From Amoeboaphelidium occidentale (Eukaryota > Aphelidiomycota > Aphelidea), in the NCBI GenBank assembly GCA_023515795.1, contig JALGPX010000008.1, positions 24,096-74,941 of the forward strand: a stretch of DNA of 50,846 nt. The letters run 5' to 3'. Under the pieces are notes generated by a model. It worked only from the letters and a program-made list of their open reading frames with translations, was not told the DNA's origin and searched no databases. Shown here one piece after another: positions 16,866 to 27,146 of this stretch; position 1 is the stretch's first letter, and each line of letters opens with the position of its first letter. A program made the translations under genes and the position numbers.

Positions 16866-19397
16866 ATGTTCTCATGTCCGATTACAAATGTGGCGCAATT
16901 TTCTTTCAGACAACCAGAAGCCGCGATGGCGCAAAATTCAGACAGCGAGGAACATTCAAGAACAATATCAGGCCCGTCTTCAGAGTGGCGTACCGTTCGT
17001 GTTGTTGACGAAGATTACAGCTCGTTCCCTTTTAACCCACGCGAAGATGGTAATGATGATGGGGAGGCACGCGGTTTAGAATTAAAGGACTTATCTCACA
17101 TTGATCAAGATATTTCTCAGGCTGCTGCAAATGGTGATGATATGGCGGATACTTCTTTTGACTCTGTTCTGGATACTTCTATTGTGGTTGACGATATTGC
17201 ATCGACACCAGGCCTCGATGAAGACAAGAAACATACGAAAGAACGATGGGTCCCAATGACATTAAAGTTCAACAAGCTTAGCTTCTCAATAATGACAAGT
17301 ACTACGCCTAGCTCTTATGCCAAGTCGTGTTTTGGTTGGTTTCATAAGAAGCTCGCTCCGAAAAAGCTTCTTGATGGTATATCAGGTCGTATTGTGCCTG
17401 GCGAGTTGGTAGCTGTGATGGGTTCTAGTGGGGCTGGAAAATCCACGTTCTTGGACGTTTTATCGAATAGGGTCAACATGAAAATGGTTGAGGGTGCATT
17501 GACCGTTAATGATGTCCCTGTCACTGAAGAGATCAGTAGAGAATGTTTTGGCTATGTGTGGCAGGACGACACATTGCACGAGCATTTAACTGTTCGAGAA
17601 ACATTACTTTTTGTTTATAAGTTACGCTTTGGCTCAAACGATAGCTCTGTTGCTGAAGAGCGCGTTGATCAACTTATCAAAGAACTGGGTTTAATGCGTT
17701 GTGCTAATACTCAAGTTGGTAGAAATTCGTTCCGTGGTATTTCAGGCGGAGAAGCAAAGAGACTTTCTATTGGTATAGAGTTGATATCAAATCCTAGGGT
17801 TATTCTTTTGGATGAGCCAACCACGGGACTTGATAGCAAAACGGCATTGCAAATTATGCAACTATTACGCAAGTTGGCTGATCAAGGCAAAATTGTTATA
17901 GTCACCATTCATCAACCACAGAGACGTATTTATGAATTATTTGATAAGATTTTGTTATTAGCGAAAGGAGGACGTCCAGTGTATTTTGGGCCTGGAAGAG
18001 ATGAAGCTGTAGATTATTTTGATAATCTTGGTTTTGAATGTGATGCTCAAACTACTCCTAGTGATCATTTTGTTGATCTTGTTGATACTTACAAGAAACC
18101 GGACAAGAAAGAGAAGAAACGCAAATGGAAAAGGAAGAAGAAGGAGAAACCAGCTGCAGTTACAGAAGATGCAGTTGCAACAACCGAGGGTGAAAGCGGA
18201 AACGAATGGAGTCCAGAAGGACAAACTGAGTTTATAATTCAGTCATACCTACTCAGTAGTTTATGCCAGAAGAATGAATCAGAATCGCTGCAGGGAAGGG
18301 AATCTCCAACATTAGTCGTTGATGAGGCAAACCAGAATCCAGACTATAGTAATGTTACAGAAAAATCAAAGAATTCCCTTCTTTCATTGAGTTTGAGGAA
18401 CAATCTGTCTCAGTTCCTTGTTGATCCAACATCTACTTCGTCAAATGCTGGATTCTTTGGTACATTCGCTGTCTTGTTCAGAAGGCACTTTTTAGAATTC
18501 TCGAGAAATCGCGCTGCGACTTTTTCAAGAATTTTACAGTCCATAGTGGTTGCTTTGGTTATTGGCATGATTTACTATGGTCTTGGACAAAGGTTTGATC
18601 AAAAAGCAGCTTTAGACAGAAGAGGAGTTTTGTTCTTCCTGTCTTTACAGCAGGGCTTGCTTGGATTTATTTCTGTCTTGATGCTCTTTCAAGGATGGGA
18701 GCGGCTTGTATTCCGTAGAGAGTATTTTAGCTCATTGTATGATTGTAAATCTTATTTCTTCTCGAAGCTGTTTGCAGAGCTCCCATTTCAAATAGTTTCG
18801 CCTATTCTATTCGGTGTCATCACTTACTTTATGGTTGGATTCCAGTATCCAGTATTCTATTGGCAGAACTTTGGACTGTTTATGTTGGTACTATTGCTCT
18901 CAATGCTTGTTGGTCAAGGATTAGGAATGTTTGTGTCTGTGCTGACTCCTAATCTGGAAATGGCAAACGTTGTCTGTCCCTTGGTTCTTGGTATTTCGTT
19001 GCTTTCCGGTGGATTTTTGATTACACTGAACAACTTTCCAAGATATTTAATTTGGCTTCCGTACATGAATTTTGTCAAGTATTCGAATGAGATTCTTAGT
19101 GTTAATGGACTTACTGGCTTGAACTTTACGTGCGCAAGAACTTTGGGCCAGCAAGGAAACTCGACCGCAGTTGCGACAAATCCCTCGTCTATTTTGTCAA
19201 TTTTTAACCCTAATAACTCTACTGTAAAAGCAGATATTCCTTGTCTTTACAGAAATGGACAGCAGTTATTGGAATCTATTGGGTATAACAACGTCTCGAT
19301 CAGGAACAATTTGGTCATTCTAACTGGCATGATCATCATTTTTCAAGTGCTAAGCTATATTGGGCTCAGGTACATTGTCGTTAGACACAAGAAATAA
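16866..19397 (+). CDS. ABC transporter, G subfamily half-transporter (WHITE/ABCG)
   Basis: Encodes 843 residues from ATG 16866. A second in-frame ATG at 16926 would remove 20 residues. The acidic N-terminus of about 120 residues is disordered. The nucleotide-binding domain comes first (reverse order, typical of ABCG), with Walker A GSSGAGKST at about 186-194, signature ISGGEAKRLSIG, Walker B ILLDEPTTGLDS and the H-loop VTIHQP. A Lys-rich linker at about 405-440 and a polar linker lead to six transmembrane helices from about 545 on, with a glycosylatable extracellular loop near 750 (NFTCARTLG). Half-transporters dimerise to move lipids, sterols or drugs. All ATPase motifs are intact. Substrate cannot be inferred. 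Confidence 0.95.
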   Translation: MFSCPITNVAQFSFRQPEAAMAQNSDSEEHSRTISGPSSEWRTVRVVDEDYSSFPFNPREDGNDDGEARGLELKDLSHIDQDISQAAANGDDMADTSFDSVLDTSIVVDDIASTPGLDEDKKHTKERWVPMTLKFNKLSFSIMTSTTPSSYAKSCFGWFHKKLAPKKLLDGISGRIVPGELVAVMGSSGAGKSTFLDVLSNRVNMKMVEGALTVNDVPVTEEISRECFGYVWQDDTLHEHLTVRETLLFVYKLRFGSNDSSVAEERVDQLIKELGLMRCANTQVGRNSFRGISGGEAKRLSIGIELISNPRVILLDEPTTGLDSKTALQIMQLLRKLADQGKIVIVTIHQPQRRIYELFDKILLLAKGGRPVYFGPGRDEAVDYFDNLGFECDAQTTPSDHFVDLVDTYKKPDKKEKKRKWKRKKKEKPAAVTEDAVATTEGESGNEWSPEGQTEFIIQSYLLSSLCQKNESESLQGRESPTLVVDEANQNPDYSNVTEKSKNSLLSLSLRNNLSQFLVDPTSTSSNAGFFGTFAVLFRRHFLEFSRNRAATFSRILQSIVVALVIGMIYYGLGQRFDQKAALDRRGVLFFLSLQQGLLGFISVLMLFQGWERLVFRREYFSSLYDCKSYFFSKLFAELPFQIVSPILFGVITYFMVGFQYPVFYWQNFGLFMLVLLLSMLVGQGLGMFVSVLTPNLEMANVVCPLVLGISLLSGGFLITLNNFPRYLIWLPYMNFVKYSNEILSVNGLTGLNFTCARTLGQQGNSTAVATNPSSILSIFNPNNSTVKADIPCLYRNGQQLLESIGYNNVSIRNNLVILTGMIIIFQVLSYIGLRYIVVRHKK

Positions 19398-19430
19398 AGG
19401 CATTAATCGTTTCTTGGCTGATTTTGAAGA

Positions 19431-19439
19431 TCACGTGAT
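19431..19439. promoter_or_regulatory. E-box palindrome TCACGTGA upstream of the 2H phosphoesterase gene
   Basis: GATCACGTGATG lies in the 137-bp gap between the ABC transporter and the 2H phosphoesterase gene. It repeats the palindrome at 13767-13776. Function is inferred only. Confidence 0.35.
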
Positions 19440-19534
19440 GTGTGCTGGGCGGTTGAAAATTGAAAGAATCATGTTGGCATCGATAATCGCGCAGTGTGTA
19501 ACTTTGTGTATCAGGCGTTACCTATTTTTAGAAA

Positions 19535-20485
19535 ATGCAGTCATTCGTGCATTTCCTTTTCCGTTCGATGGATAAGTATGGCTTCAATAGCGCCGAGTTA
19601 CGTTTATCTGAACCGTCTCCATTAAAGTTACATTACAACTCGTCTGGTCAAAATGATCGCAAGAATACCGCACCAACAGTACCACTAGTCGCTCCAGGCA
19701 AATCAAATCGACCAAAGATCAATACATCTATGGGCCATGGGAAGCAGCTGGCTCTGCCTGTATCGTCGCCACTAAGTCCGCAGTATTTGGGGATCGCCGC
19801 CAAGAAGTATATACTGTACTTGGAACCTTCAAGAGAGTCAAAGTTCTATGAGAACGTAATCAAGTTCTATTCTGAGTCTAAAGCGAGGTTTGGGCATAAT
19901 GAGGCTCAGATGTACCATCCTCATTGTTCTATGACAGGTTTCTTTGATCTTCCGATACACGGAAACGGCTTTTGGCATCAGGAAATGTTGACTGTTCTGG
20001 AAGAGTTAATGGTTTCAACATCGGCCATGTCTAATATTCCAAAATTGTGTGATTTCCACACGAAACAGAAGCCACGGTCACTCTCGGTGAAGGTCGATGC
20101 ACCAGCTGAGTTAAAAGACATTGTAGCACGGTTTCAGAAGCACATGGATCAGCGCATGAAAACGTTTCTGGAAACTCATCATGGTGTTACTGATTCTGTT
20201 GAGCTTAGGAGCAAGTTTGACACATTCTTTATTAGGCCGAAGCCTATGGACCATATTTCGCTCGCGTACATTAGACCTAACTCGTTGTATCATGACGATG
20301 GCTCTTTGGTTGAAGAATTAAATGAAAATGAGATGGATTTTCTTATCAAATTATCTCAAGATTTCCAAATTCTCGCTGACAAGAATGTTGGCTGGTACGT
20401 TGTGTTGTATGAAGTTGATCATAAAAGCGACATACTTGGCGTGCCGCATAAGTTTAGAGAAATCCGTAAATGGAAAATTGCCTAA
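19535..20485 (+). CDS. 2H phosphoesterase superfamily protein
   Basis: Encodes 316 residues. An internal ATG at 19568 would shorten it by 11. The first 80 residues are low-complexity. The catalytic pattern is a pair of H-x-S motifs: HPHCSMTGFFDL at about 126-137 and DHISLAYIRP at about 238-247, which mark the two lobes of 2H (LigT/CPDase-like) enzymes. Relatives cleave 2',3'-cyclic phosphates or 2'-5' bonds in RNA or related nucleotides. The spacing of about 110 residues fits the fold. No further domain is recognised, so the substrate is unknown. It is co-oriented with and follows the ABC transporter. Confidence 0.72.
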   Translation: MQSFVHFLFRSMDKYGFNSAELRLSEPSPLKLHYNSSGQNDRKNTAPTVPLVAPGKSNRPKINTSMGHGKQLALPVSSPLSPQYLGIAAKKYILYLEPSRESKFYENVIKFYSESKARFGHNEAQMYHPHCSMTGFFDLPIHGNGFWHQEMLTVLEELMVSTSAMSNIPKLCDFHTKQKPRSLSVKVDAPAELKDIVARFQKHMDQRMKTFLETHHGVTDSVELRSKFDTFFIRPKPMDHISLAYIRPNSLYHDDGSLVEELNENEMDFLIKLSQDFQILADKNVGWYVVLYEVDHKSDILGVPHKFREIRKWKIA

Positions 20486-20706
20486 GTAAGATGTGTTTAT
20501 GGTTTGATTATCTCTGTATTCTATTGAAATAATAAATTAGTGTAATTGCATATCTTGGGTTCAACTAGGAGCGCTTACATGTGAAGCTATTGGCCTCAAA
20601 TTGAGCATGTTATAACAGAACAGTTGAAACAACATCGAGAGGATGAGTCATCGAGCGAGTGAAGAGAAAATCTCTCTGTACATTTCCTCTTGTTCAATTG
20701 CATTAA

Positions 20707-22458
20707 ATGGCATTCGTTGCGAACTTTGAGGAAGTTGAATTGCTAGGGGCACTGCAACCAATACCGGAATCTATTAAAATGGACTTAGGGCCAGAAAGAA
20801 AACTGAATATTCTATCCCGGCAATTATTCCAGGACGTTAGAAGTTCCGTGCAGGAAATTTGCGACCTTCCAGAAAGCGCTGTGCGCAACGATAAGAAGGT
20901 GCTCACTGGTCCTGCGGGAGTTGGAAAGTCGTTGTTATTGTATTTATGTGCAAATGATTGTATTAAGTCGAAGAAATGGTTTGTGGTGTACATCGGAATG
21001 ACCTCAAAATTTCACGATATGCCTGATGAATTGGTTGCGAGAAACATTTTGACAATTATCCATCGTGCAAACGAGCAATTGGCTGGAAGCTCAACAAAGT
21101 TGGATGAAATCCTGGCATTGATCAAGGAAGGAAAGCAAGACAGTTCAAAAGCTTGTGAGAATCTGCGTGAGGTCTTCCTCAGGATTTACGATTGTGGTGT
21201 CCCTGTGTTCATTGGAATTGATCAGTGGAATTGCTTGCAGCCTAGTGGTGGTATTACTCAACCATTATTGAAAAGTCTTTTCGACAAGTACAACAAGTTT
21301 GAGCTTGTTTGGGGCTATTCATTACTTGCAGTGTCATCTTCCTTTGATTTACATAAGTCTGGAATGTTTACTGATTACGAAGCAGCCTTGGCTGAAAGAA
21401 GACTTGAATTGCTCGCAGAACAAGAATGGTTGGCTATCGTTGGTAATTACCGTCAAAGAGGCTTGATACCCCCAGAAACATCATTATCCAATGACTCGTT
21501 ACATAAGCTCACAGGGTTTGTTCCTCGGCTGTTGGTTTCAGTGAAACTAGAGTATGAAGAGCTTAAAGTTAAAGGCTACAAAGAATGGAAAGATATCAAT
21601 ACTTTCAATGTAAGCAACATTAATAGGAAATACTTTGAAGCAAAAGTGGAAACTGTGACCAGTCGCCATAGAGAGACGGAGGATATTGAATTTGCTGCCT
21701 TGGTAGTGATCAACAAGTACGACAATTTGATGTCATATTCCAGCCCTTGGATAGATTCTGGTCTATTTGCGTTGGGTCCAGATGGTCTGCCTAGGCCTAT
21801 TGCTGCAGATGTACTGACTGCAATGTACAATGTTGTAAAAACTCAAAGTGATCAAATTATTTTTTTACTTGCTAATTCATATGCCAAATGGGTTGCTTTT
21901 GAGCTCTTTGTAAAGTTGGGGTTTTTACAAAATAACGTTATGGACTTTCTTGTACGGCGCTTGGATGGGACAGAGGAAAACGCTTCGACATTGACAATCA
22001 ATGTCAGCCAACACTTCCTACAAGAACGAGATCAACCACTTCCTAACAAAGAGTCTTTGAAGAATACTATGATCGTTTGTTACAAAGGACATCCCGTTGC
22101 GGATTTGGTCATTTATTCTGGAGGTAAGCTCTTCTTAATATCAATATTCCTCGAAGCATACACCAAACACGGAACCAGCGCTGCAGACGTATTTAAAATT
22201 AAAGTAGGCAATTCAGGAAAATCTGTACTGGAATACTATTGTGAAACATCCCCTTATCCTGATCTAGTGAAGCTTGGAACATCGGACAAATGGACAGAGG
22301 CATTGAAAAATAATGTCAAGTTTGTTTTCGTAACGATTGACAATACAATTCATAATAAGAACTCAATGAAGAAGTCTGGAGCAAAGTCTGTTTATCGTAT
22401 TAACGGTGAGCTTTTACAAAAGTTCGGAAATTCATACAATCTGTTTCTTCCTCAATAA
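20707..22458 (+). CDS. Crinkler/RHS-like P-loop NTPase fused to a REase-like C-terminal domain
   Basis: Encodes 583 residues with no intron. An STAND-like P-loop NTPase starts with LTGPAGVGKSLLLYLCA (Walker A, G68-S75) and has a Walker B of the form VFIGIDQWNCL (D172, with the D-Q-x-N pattern typical of Crinkler and trypanosome RHS proteins). The C-terminal part, about 390-570, looks like a restriction-endonuclease fold: KWVAFELFVKLGF (E399) in the first helix, then ADLVIYSGGKLFLISI (D466) and a distal His (TKHG). The usual Gln in the core strand is Ser here. Crinkler NTPase-REase proteins are effectors or genome-conflict enzymes. No N-terminal secretion or LFLAK-type header is present. Fold assignment is by motif, so moderately sure. 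Confidence 0.68.
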   Translation: MAFVANFEEVELLGALQPIPESIKMDLGPERKLNILSRQLFQDVRSSVQEICDLPESAVRNDKKVLTGPAGVGKSLLLYLCANDCIKSKKWFVVYIGMTSKFHDMPDELVARNILTIIHRANEQLAGSSTKLDEILALIKEGKQDSSKACENLREVFLRIYDCGVPVFIGIDQWNCLQPSGGITQPLLKSLFDKYNKFELVWGYSLLAVSSSFDLHKSGMFTDYEAALAERRLELLAEQEWLAIVGNYRQRGLIPPETSLSNDSLHKLTGFVPRLLVSVKLEYEELKVKGYKEWKDINTFNVSNINRKYFEAKVETVTSRHRETEDIEFAALVVINKYDNLMSYSSPWIDSGLFALGPDGLPRPIAADVLTAMYNVVKTQSDQIIFLLANSYAKWVAFELFVKLGFLQNNVMDFLVRRLDGTEENASTLTINVSQHFLQERDQPLPNKESLKNTMIVCYKGHPVADLVIYSGGKLFLISIFLEAYTKHGTSAADVFKIKVGNSGKSVLEYYCETSPYPDLVKLGTSDKWTEALKNNVKFVFVTIDNTIHNKNSMKKSGAKSVYRINGELLQKFGNSYNLFLPQ

Positions 22459-22585
22459 TCAATGTGTTAAAAGTAAACCTCTTGGATCTCTTTTCGAGTT
22501 CTTCCTCTGCTTTCATATTGTGATTTCTACATCCTCTTTGGCCTTTGCTAACTAGTTCTTATCAGATGGTTTAGTAGTTTATTAC

Positions 22586-24220
22586 TTAGTGCAATCTTTT
22601 AGCTAGATCATAGTAAATTTCTGCCATGTCTTCGTCGAAAATGACTTCAACATTTACAGACTCACTGCTGCTATTCTTCTTCTTCCTGACGTAACCTAGC
22701 ACTCCTTGTTGACTCAAAGATCTCTTTATAACAGAGTCAATTTTGATTATGCTTGGTTTTCTTGCTGAGGGAGATTCGATAATTGGACTTCCTGCTGATA
22801 GCAAAGAAGGAGTCTTGAGCAAATCAGCTTGCGGTGGTGTAGTTGCAGTTGGGGTAGGTGTTGCACTCAAGCCAGGAATATAGGAAGCGTCTCGATTTGT
22901 GTCAAGACTAAGCGCCTTATCGACATGAGCAGCAAGAGTTGTTACCAAAGCTTCCTCAGAATCATTCATGTTCAAACTCAGCTTTCTGTCAACAACTATG
23001 CGTTGAGGATTGCCTGTATCCTCGGTTTCGATTTGGCTATTCAGATCAATATCAGACTTCAAGTTTGCGTACTCATTGACTAAATCAGCATTGTAAATAT
23101 CAGAATCGACCGCTCTTTGAGGAGGAAATCTCTCAGATAATTGGCCTATAACAGGTCCAGAATATGTTGGAGCGACCAACATTTTCTGATTATTGAAGAA
23201 TCGCGGTGCTCTAAAACCATCGTGTTTCTCTACTGTCGGCGAAGCAAACGCAGAGATAGTCTCAGCAGTCATGTCTCTCTCTGAGTTTCCAATCTTGTTC
23301 ATTTCCTCAATAAGGAGCTTGAATGTTCCTGAGCCAGCAAGAAAACCTTGGCGCTTAGTTTCTTCCGAATCGTCATTCTTTAACTGATCAATAAACACAT
23401 TTCTTGACTCTTCTTCATCCATATCAGCTTCAATACAAGAAACTTGATCTTTCTCAACCTCTGCGTGAATTTCATCCAGCTTCTTGATGTTAGTAGAAGC
23501 TCTTGTATCAACAATATCTAACGCAGGACTGCATGCCAGATACCTCATTGAATTGATGAGCGTGAACAACCACGAATCGAACATTGTTGCACTTTTCATT
23601 CTTAAGAAGTAGTTCTTTGTTTTGGTTTGAATTACCAGCACGTTCTTGATAATTGTACGAGGATCTGCATCCAGACCAAGGATATGTTGCAAAGGAAACT
23701 CAGGACGAGGGCGTGACAAGAGAGCCAAATTCTCAATATCCTTTACATCCAAAGTAAATAGAGGAAGTTGAAAGTACTTTGCAGGGACCAAGGATCCTGG
23801 TTTTGCTAGCAGCAGTTCCATTTGATCAACAGGTGTCGCAAGCACAGAGCTATCGATCATGGGAGCAGGGGTGAATGATGTAGTCGGGTAATATCTTCCA
23901 GTAGCGGTAGATGTCATTAATGGCTTTTCGTCGGAGAATTCGCACTTTTTTGGCTTCAACCATGTCAAGTATCTTCCGTCAAATCTGCACACTCTTTTAC
24001 GCCAAGCTTTTGCGTTACCTTCCTGAACCAGAACGTACATGTGACTGGAATATACTAGATCACCATTCACTTTATGCGCATGGAGTTTGGAACCCTTTGG
24101 AATTAAATGTCGTTTCAGTCCAACAATTTCGCGCTGCACTTGTGTGAACTCGTCGCCATCATCATCAAAGCTGCTCACGAGCGGGGCAAGTTCTGGAGAA
24201 GATTTCGATTCTTGAAACAT
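22586..24220 (-). CDS. PH-domain protein with long disordered tail
   Basis: Encodes 544 residues from ATG 24218-24220 (MFQESKSSPELAPLVSSFDD). An upstream in-frame ATG at 24266-24268 would add 16 residues. A pleckstrin-homology-like domain is visible at about 50-235. It starts with LVYSSHMYVLVQEGNAKAWR, continues with RVCRFDGRYLTWLKPKKCEF and ends in a C-terminal helix (SATMFDSWLFTLINSMRYLA) with the conserved Trp. An insertion of about 80 residues separates the early strands from the rest. The remainder is Ser/Thr/Pro-rich and charged, with a basic patch RKKKN near the end. PH domains bind phosphoinositides or proteins. Orthology is not recognised. It is convergent with the Crinkler-like gene. 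Confidence 0.72.
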   Translation of the reverse strand: MFQESKSSPELAPLVSSFDDDGDEFTQVQREIVGLKRHLIPKGSKLHAHKVNGDLVYSSHMYVLVQEGNAKAWRKRVCRFDGRYLTWLKPKKCEFSDEKPLMTSTATGRYYPTTSFTPAPMIDSSVLATPVDQMELLLAKPGSLVPAKYFQLPLFTLDVKDIENLALLSRPRPEFPLQHILGLDADPRTIIKNVLVIQTKTKNYFLRMKSATMFDSWLFTLINSMRYLACSPALDIVDTRASTNIKKLDEIHAEVEKDQVSCIEADMDEEESRNVFIDQLKNDDSEETKRQGFLAGSGTFKLLIEEMNKIGNSERDMTAETISAFASPTVEKHDGFRAPRFFNNQKMLVAPTYSGPVIGQLSERFPPQRAVDSDIYNADLVNEYANLKSDIDLNSQIETEDTGNPQRIVVDRKLSLNMNDSEEALVTTLAAHVDKALSLDTNRDASYIPGLSATPTPTATTPPQADLLKTPSLLSAGSPIIESPSARKPSIIKIDSVIKRSLSQQGVLGYVRKKKNSSSESVNVEVIFDEDMAEIYYDLAKRLH

Positions 24221-24364
24221 GATATTGTGGAAATTTAGATTAGAAATGAAGGAAATTTGATGGTACATGCGATCAATTGTTACGGCGTGGATGGTCAACT
24301 CCTATTGGTTGGTGATTGATTGCAACATGGACGAATAAGAAGTGGAACAATTAAAGCAATTGAT

Positions 24365-26928
24365 TTATGATCTCAAGGTTTCAGCCATAGCAATGATCTT
24401 CTTGTTTTGGGCATACACGATATTAACAGCTTCCTTCAGTTGCATTTCTTTTTTTAGACGAGCCATTTTCAAGTTAACAACATGATTCAACAATGCAGTT
24501 TTAACATTGGCAAGTTGAACATTTAAGCTTTGCATAATTTTTGAGCGCGTTTCAGTTTCTTCAGTTGTAATCAAGTGACCTAGATTAGCAAACAACGTTT
24601 CCATTGAATGGCTGTCTTGCGGTCTTAATGCACTTGTAACAATAGGCGAATTAATCGCAAATGGAGAACCTTTGTTGGTCAATGAAAACTTTGATGAAGG
24701 CCATTCAAATCCCAGAACTTTGGAATTCGAGCCAAGTTCATTAAGCATTGAGGTGTTTCCAAACACACTGGAAGAACCACTTGTTCTTCTATCGTTCTTA
24801 TTGATAGTCTTCAAGAAGTCTTCAAACTTGCTGTTTTCATGTGAAGAGAGCGAAGTATCATACATTGGTCTCATAGCAGCAACTGCAGGCGTAGTTTGCT
24901 CATCACCCACTTTGGGAATTTGAACTAACATTTCTGCTGTTCTTGTGGCATGCTTCGCTTTCAAGGGAACACGAGGAACAGCAAATTCAATAGAAGCTAC
25001 AGAGGGAACATTCTCTTCGGCTGGAGGTAAATCATCCTTCTCGACTTGTTTGGTTTCAGGTAAGGCAGGCTGCTCATAGATCGCTTCTGCAGAAATCTTC
25101 GATTCTTCGATGACTTCTTTTGGGTTCATTGCATTTTTAACAGCATTCTGATTCTCCGTTGCTTCTTTGGCCGACTTTGTTTTCTTTCGCCCTCTCTTTG
25201 TTGTGACAGTTGTGGTCTCTGGAACTTCATCAACAACTTTGCGCTTTTTCGCTGAATACTTTACAGATTTCAACATTTTCTTCTCCTTAACAATTCGAGA
25301 TACTTCCTTCTCAATGTCTCTCGTAATGTACTGTGACTTCTCATCATAGTTCACTTTCATCGAATCAGCAGATAATTGAGCATCATTCTGGTCCTCCTTC
25401 TCTTCAACTTTGTCAGTGCTAAGGACCTTTTGTGGAGCTTTTTCAGAAGGAGAACTTTCAGATTTCGGCAAAGCACTCAACATGGCTTCGATCTGCTCAT
25501 TCGTTGATGCATAGCGCTTCAGACTGCAGTCAATATTTGCAACAGAAATTGAAGTCTTGAACTTTTGCTAAAACAGAATTAAAACATTTGACCTTTTAAC
25601 CTTACCACTTTATGATGGGCCAGCAAGTCCCTGACTTCACCTGCAGAAATCTTCTGCTTACCATTCCAAGACTTCAAACCAGACACAACAAAGAAATACT
25701 GAACATCACCAACATCCTTACCCATGCTTTGAACTTGAAATCCTTCTATGGGGTACTTCAAATGAAGAGATAAACGTATCAAATCATTCCCATCTGGTGT
25801 TTCAATCTTGTAACCACGAATGTTCTCGTACAACAAGCTAACAATTGAAGGATCGCCATCTTTACTACTGTAAATCAAACTAATGGAATTCTTATTGAAG
25901 TCAACATAAAAGTGATCAGCAATTGTTCTGTCAGGACTGAGCTCAACCTTGCTGGATCCTTCATAAGCAACTTTTGCAGCGATGAAGGAGAAAGGTCTGT
26001 GATCTACAGATTTCCTCAAACCATCGTTGCAATTAATAACATTCAAACACTCACGACAACCTTTTCCGAATGCAGAGCTACTTAGAGACGCAAAGGCATA
26101 AATTGCATTCTCAGACCAGTTCTTGAAACAATCTTGAACGAACTGTGCCCTCTTCTCGTCTGTGCGAGGAAAGACACGGAACAATATTTCAACCAACAGC
26201 GTTTGCAACTCATAATCTCCTGCAACCTGAACCGCTTTTGCAATTAAAGATCTTTTAAAGAGAGTCAGTCTTGCAAGGTTTATAGCAAAACTTACGCAAT
26301 ACGACCAAACGTGTAATCAATATTGTTCATAAATTCTTTGTTCTCTTTGCAATGCGTTAGCAACTCAATAATAACCTCACAAGCAGCATTCTTTAAGAGT
26401 ATCTCTGCACTTTTATCATCAATTATTTTGATCAGAGCAGTCATTATCTTGCTACCAATCTCAGCCTTGACTACACGAAACAAGCAAAAATCAGCTGGCT
26501 CACATCAAAACATACACTTCGCTCCTGCCTCAACAAAAGCTTTAACGATCTTGAGTAAGCTAACGCGCACCTCCAAGCGATACTCTTGTTTTGCAACTTT
26601 GGGATTTGTCCATGAGCCCAACTCTTCAGCAAGCGTTTCAGCAAAGAATTTAACGCTGGCCAACGTAACTTTTGGATCTGAGACCAAAGCCACAAGTTCC
26701 TGACACAACAAAGAACCCTTCACGATAAGTTTCAACAAGAAGAGCGTTTAAACCTTTGATTCATACAAATTCATGAGTAAATGCTAAATGTTTCAACCAA
26801 GCCTTTCGATAAATCATTACCTGCCTCGCCTGGTCTTTTACATTCGCAACCTTCATTGGCGATAATTTAGAATTGACACGTTTCAATAAATCCTTCAGCG
26901 TTACTGCGCTTTCTTTCTTACGCGGCAT
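24365..26928 (-). CDS. SYCP2: SYCP2/Red1-like meiotic chromosome axis protein (6 exons, 787 aa)
   Basis: Exons, in order: 26821-26928, 26754-26783, 26516-26717, 26296-26470, 25606-26251 and 24365-25567. Introns are 37, 36, 45, 44 and 38 nt. The spliced frame totals 2364 nt. The N-terminal ARM-like region contains VAGDYELQTLLVEILFRVFP, which parallels the AGDYDLQ segment of vertebrate SYCP2. Next comes a beta-rich Spt16M-like/PH domain (about 240-385, FYVDFNKNSISLIYSSKDGD, then KTSISVANIDC). A long disordered Lys/Glu-rich region and a C-terminal coiled coil (about 735-787) complete the typical plan of SYCP2, Red1 and plant ASY3. The second intron has a weak GTTTAA donor and removes an in-frame stop, so that junction is least certain. 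Role: organises meiotic chromosome axes with HORMA proteins. Confidence 0.8.
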
Positions 26929-27146
26929 AGTTGAAACAAATGCGACAAGTTTCAGCGCGAGAGCGACAACAACAAAACCACAAAAGCCAAACAACTCAAA
27001 AAATACTGCGCGCGGCCCATCGAGCAGAAGGAGCAACAGAATCTTATGAAACCGCGAATTCAACCATCTGACAAAGACTTGGTGATCGACATGCAAAATC
27101 GACAAATTTGCCTTTCACCACTTTCTTCTTGAATTATCACCACACG
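26929..27146. promoter_or_regulatory. Divergent promoter of the SYCP2-like and membrane nitrilase genes
   Basis: 218 bp between start codons. It includes GAAACCGCGAATT at 27048-27060, a one-base variant of the motif GAAACCGCGATTT found in two other promoters of this window. A GC-rich patch at about 26950-27020 contains several CGCG. Function is inferred from recurrence. Confidence 0.4.

Noticed and set aside
20486-20706. tRNA-like TTGGGTTCAACTAGG at about 20556-20570
   Set aside because: No acceptor stem or anticodon arm could be built around it.
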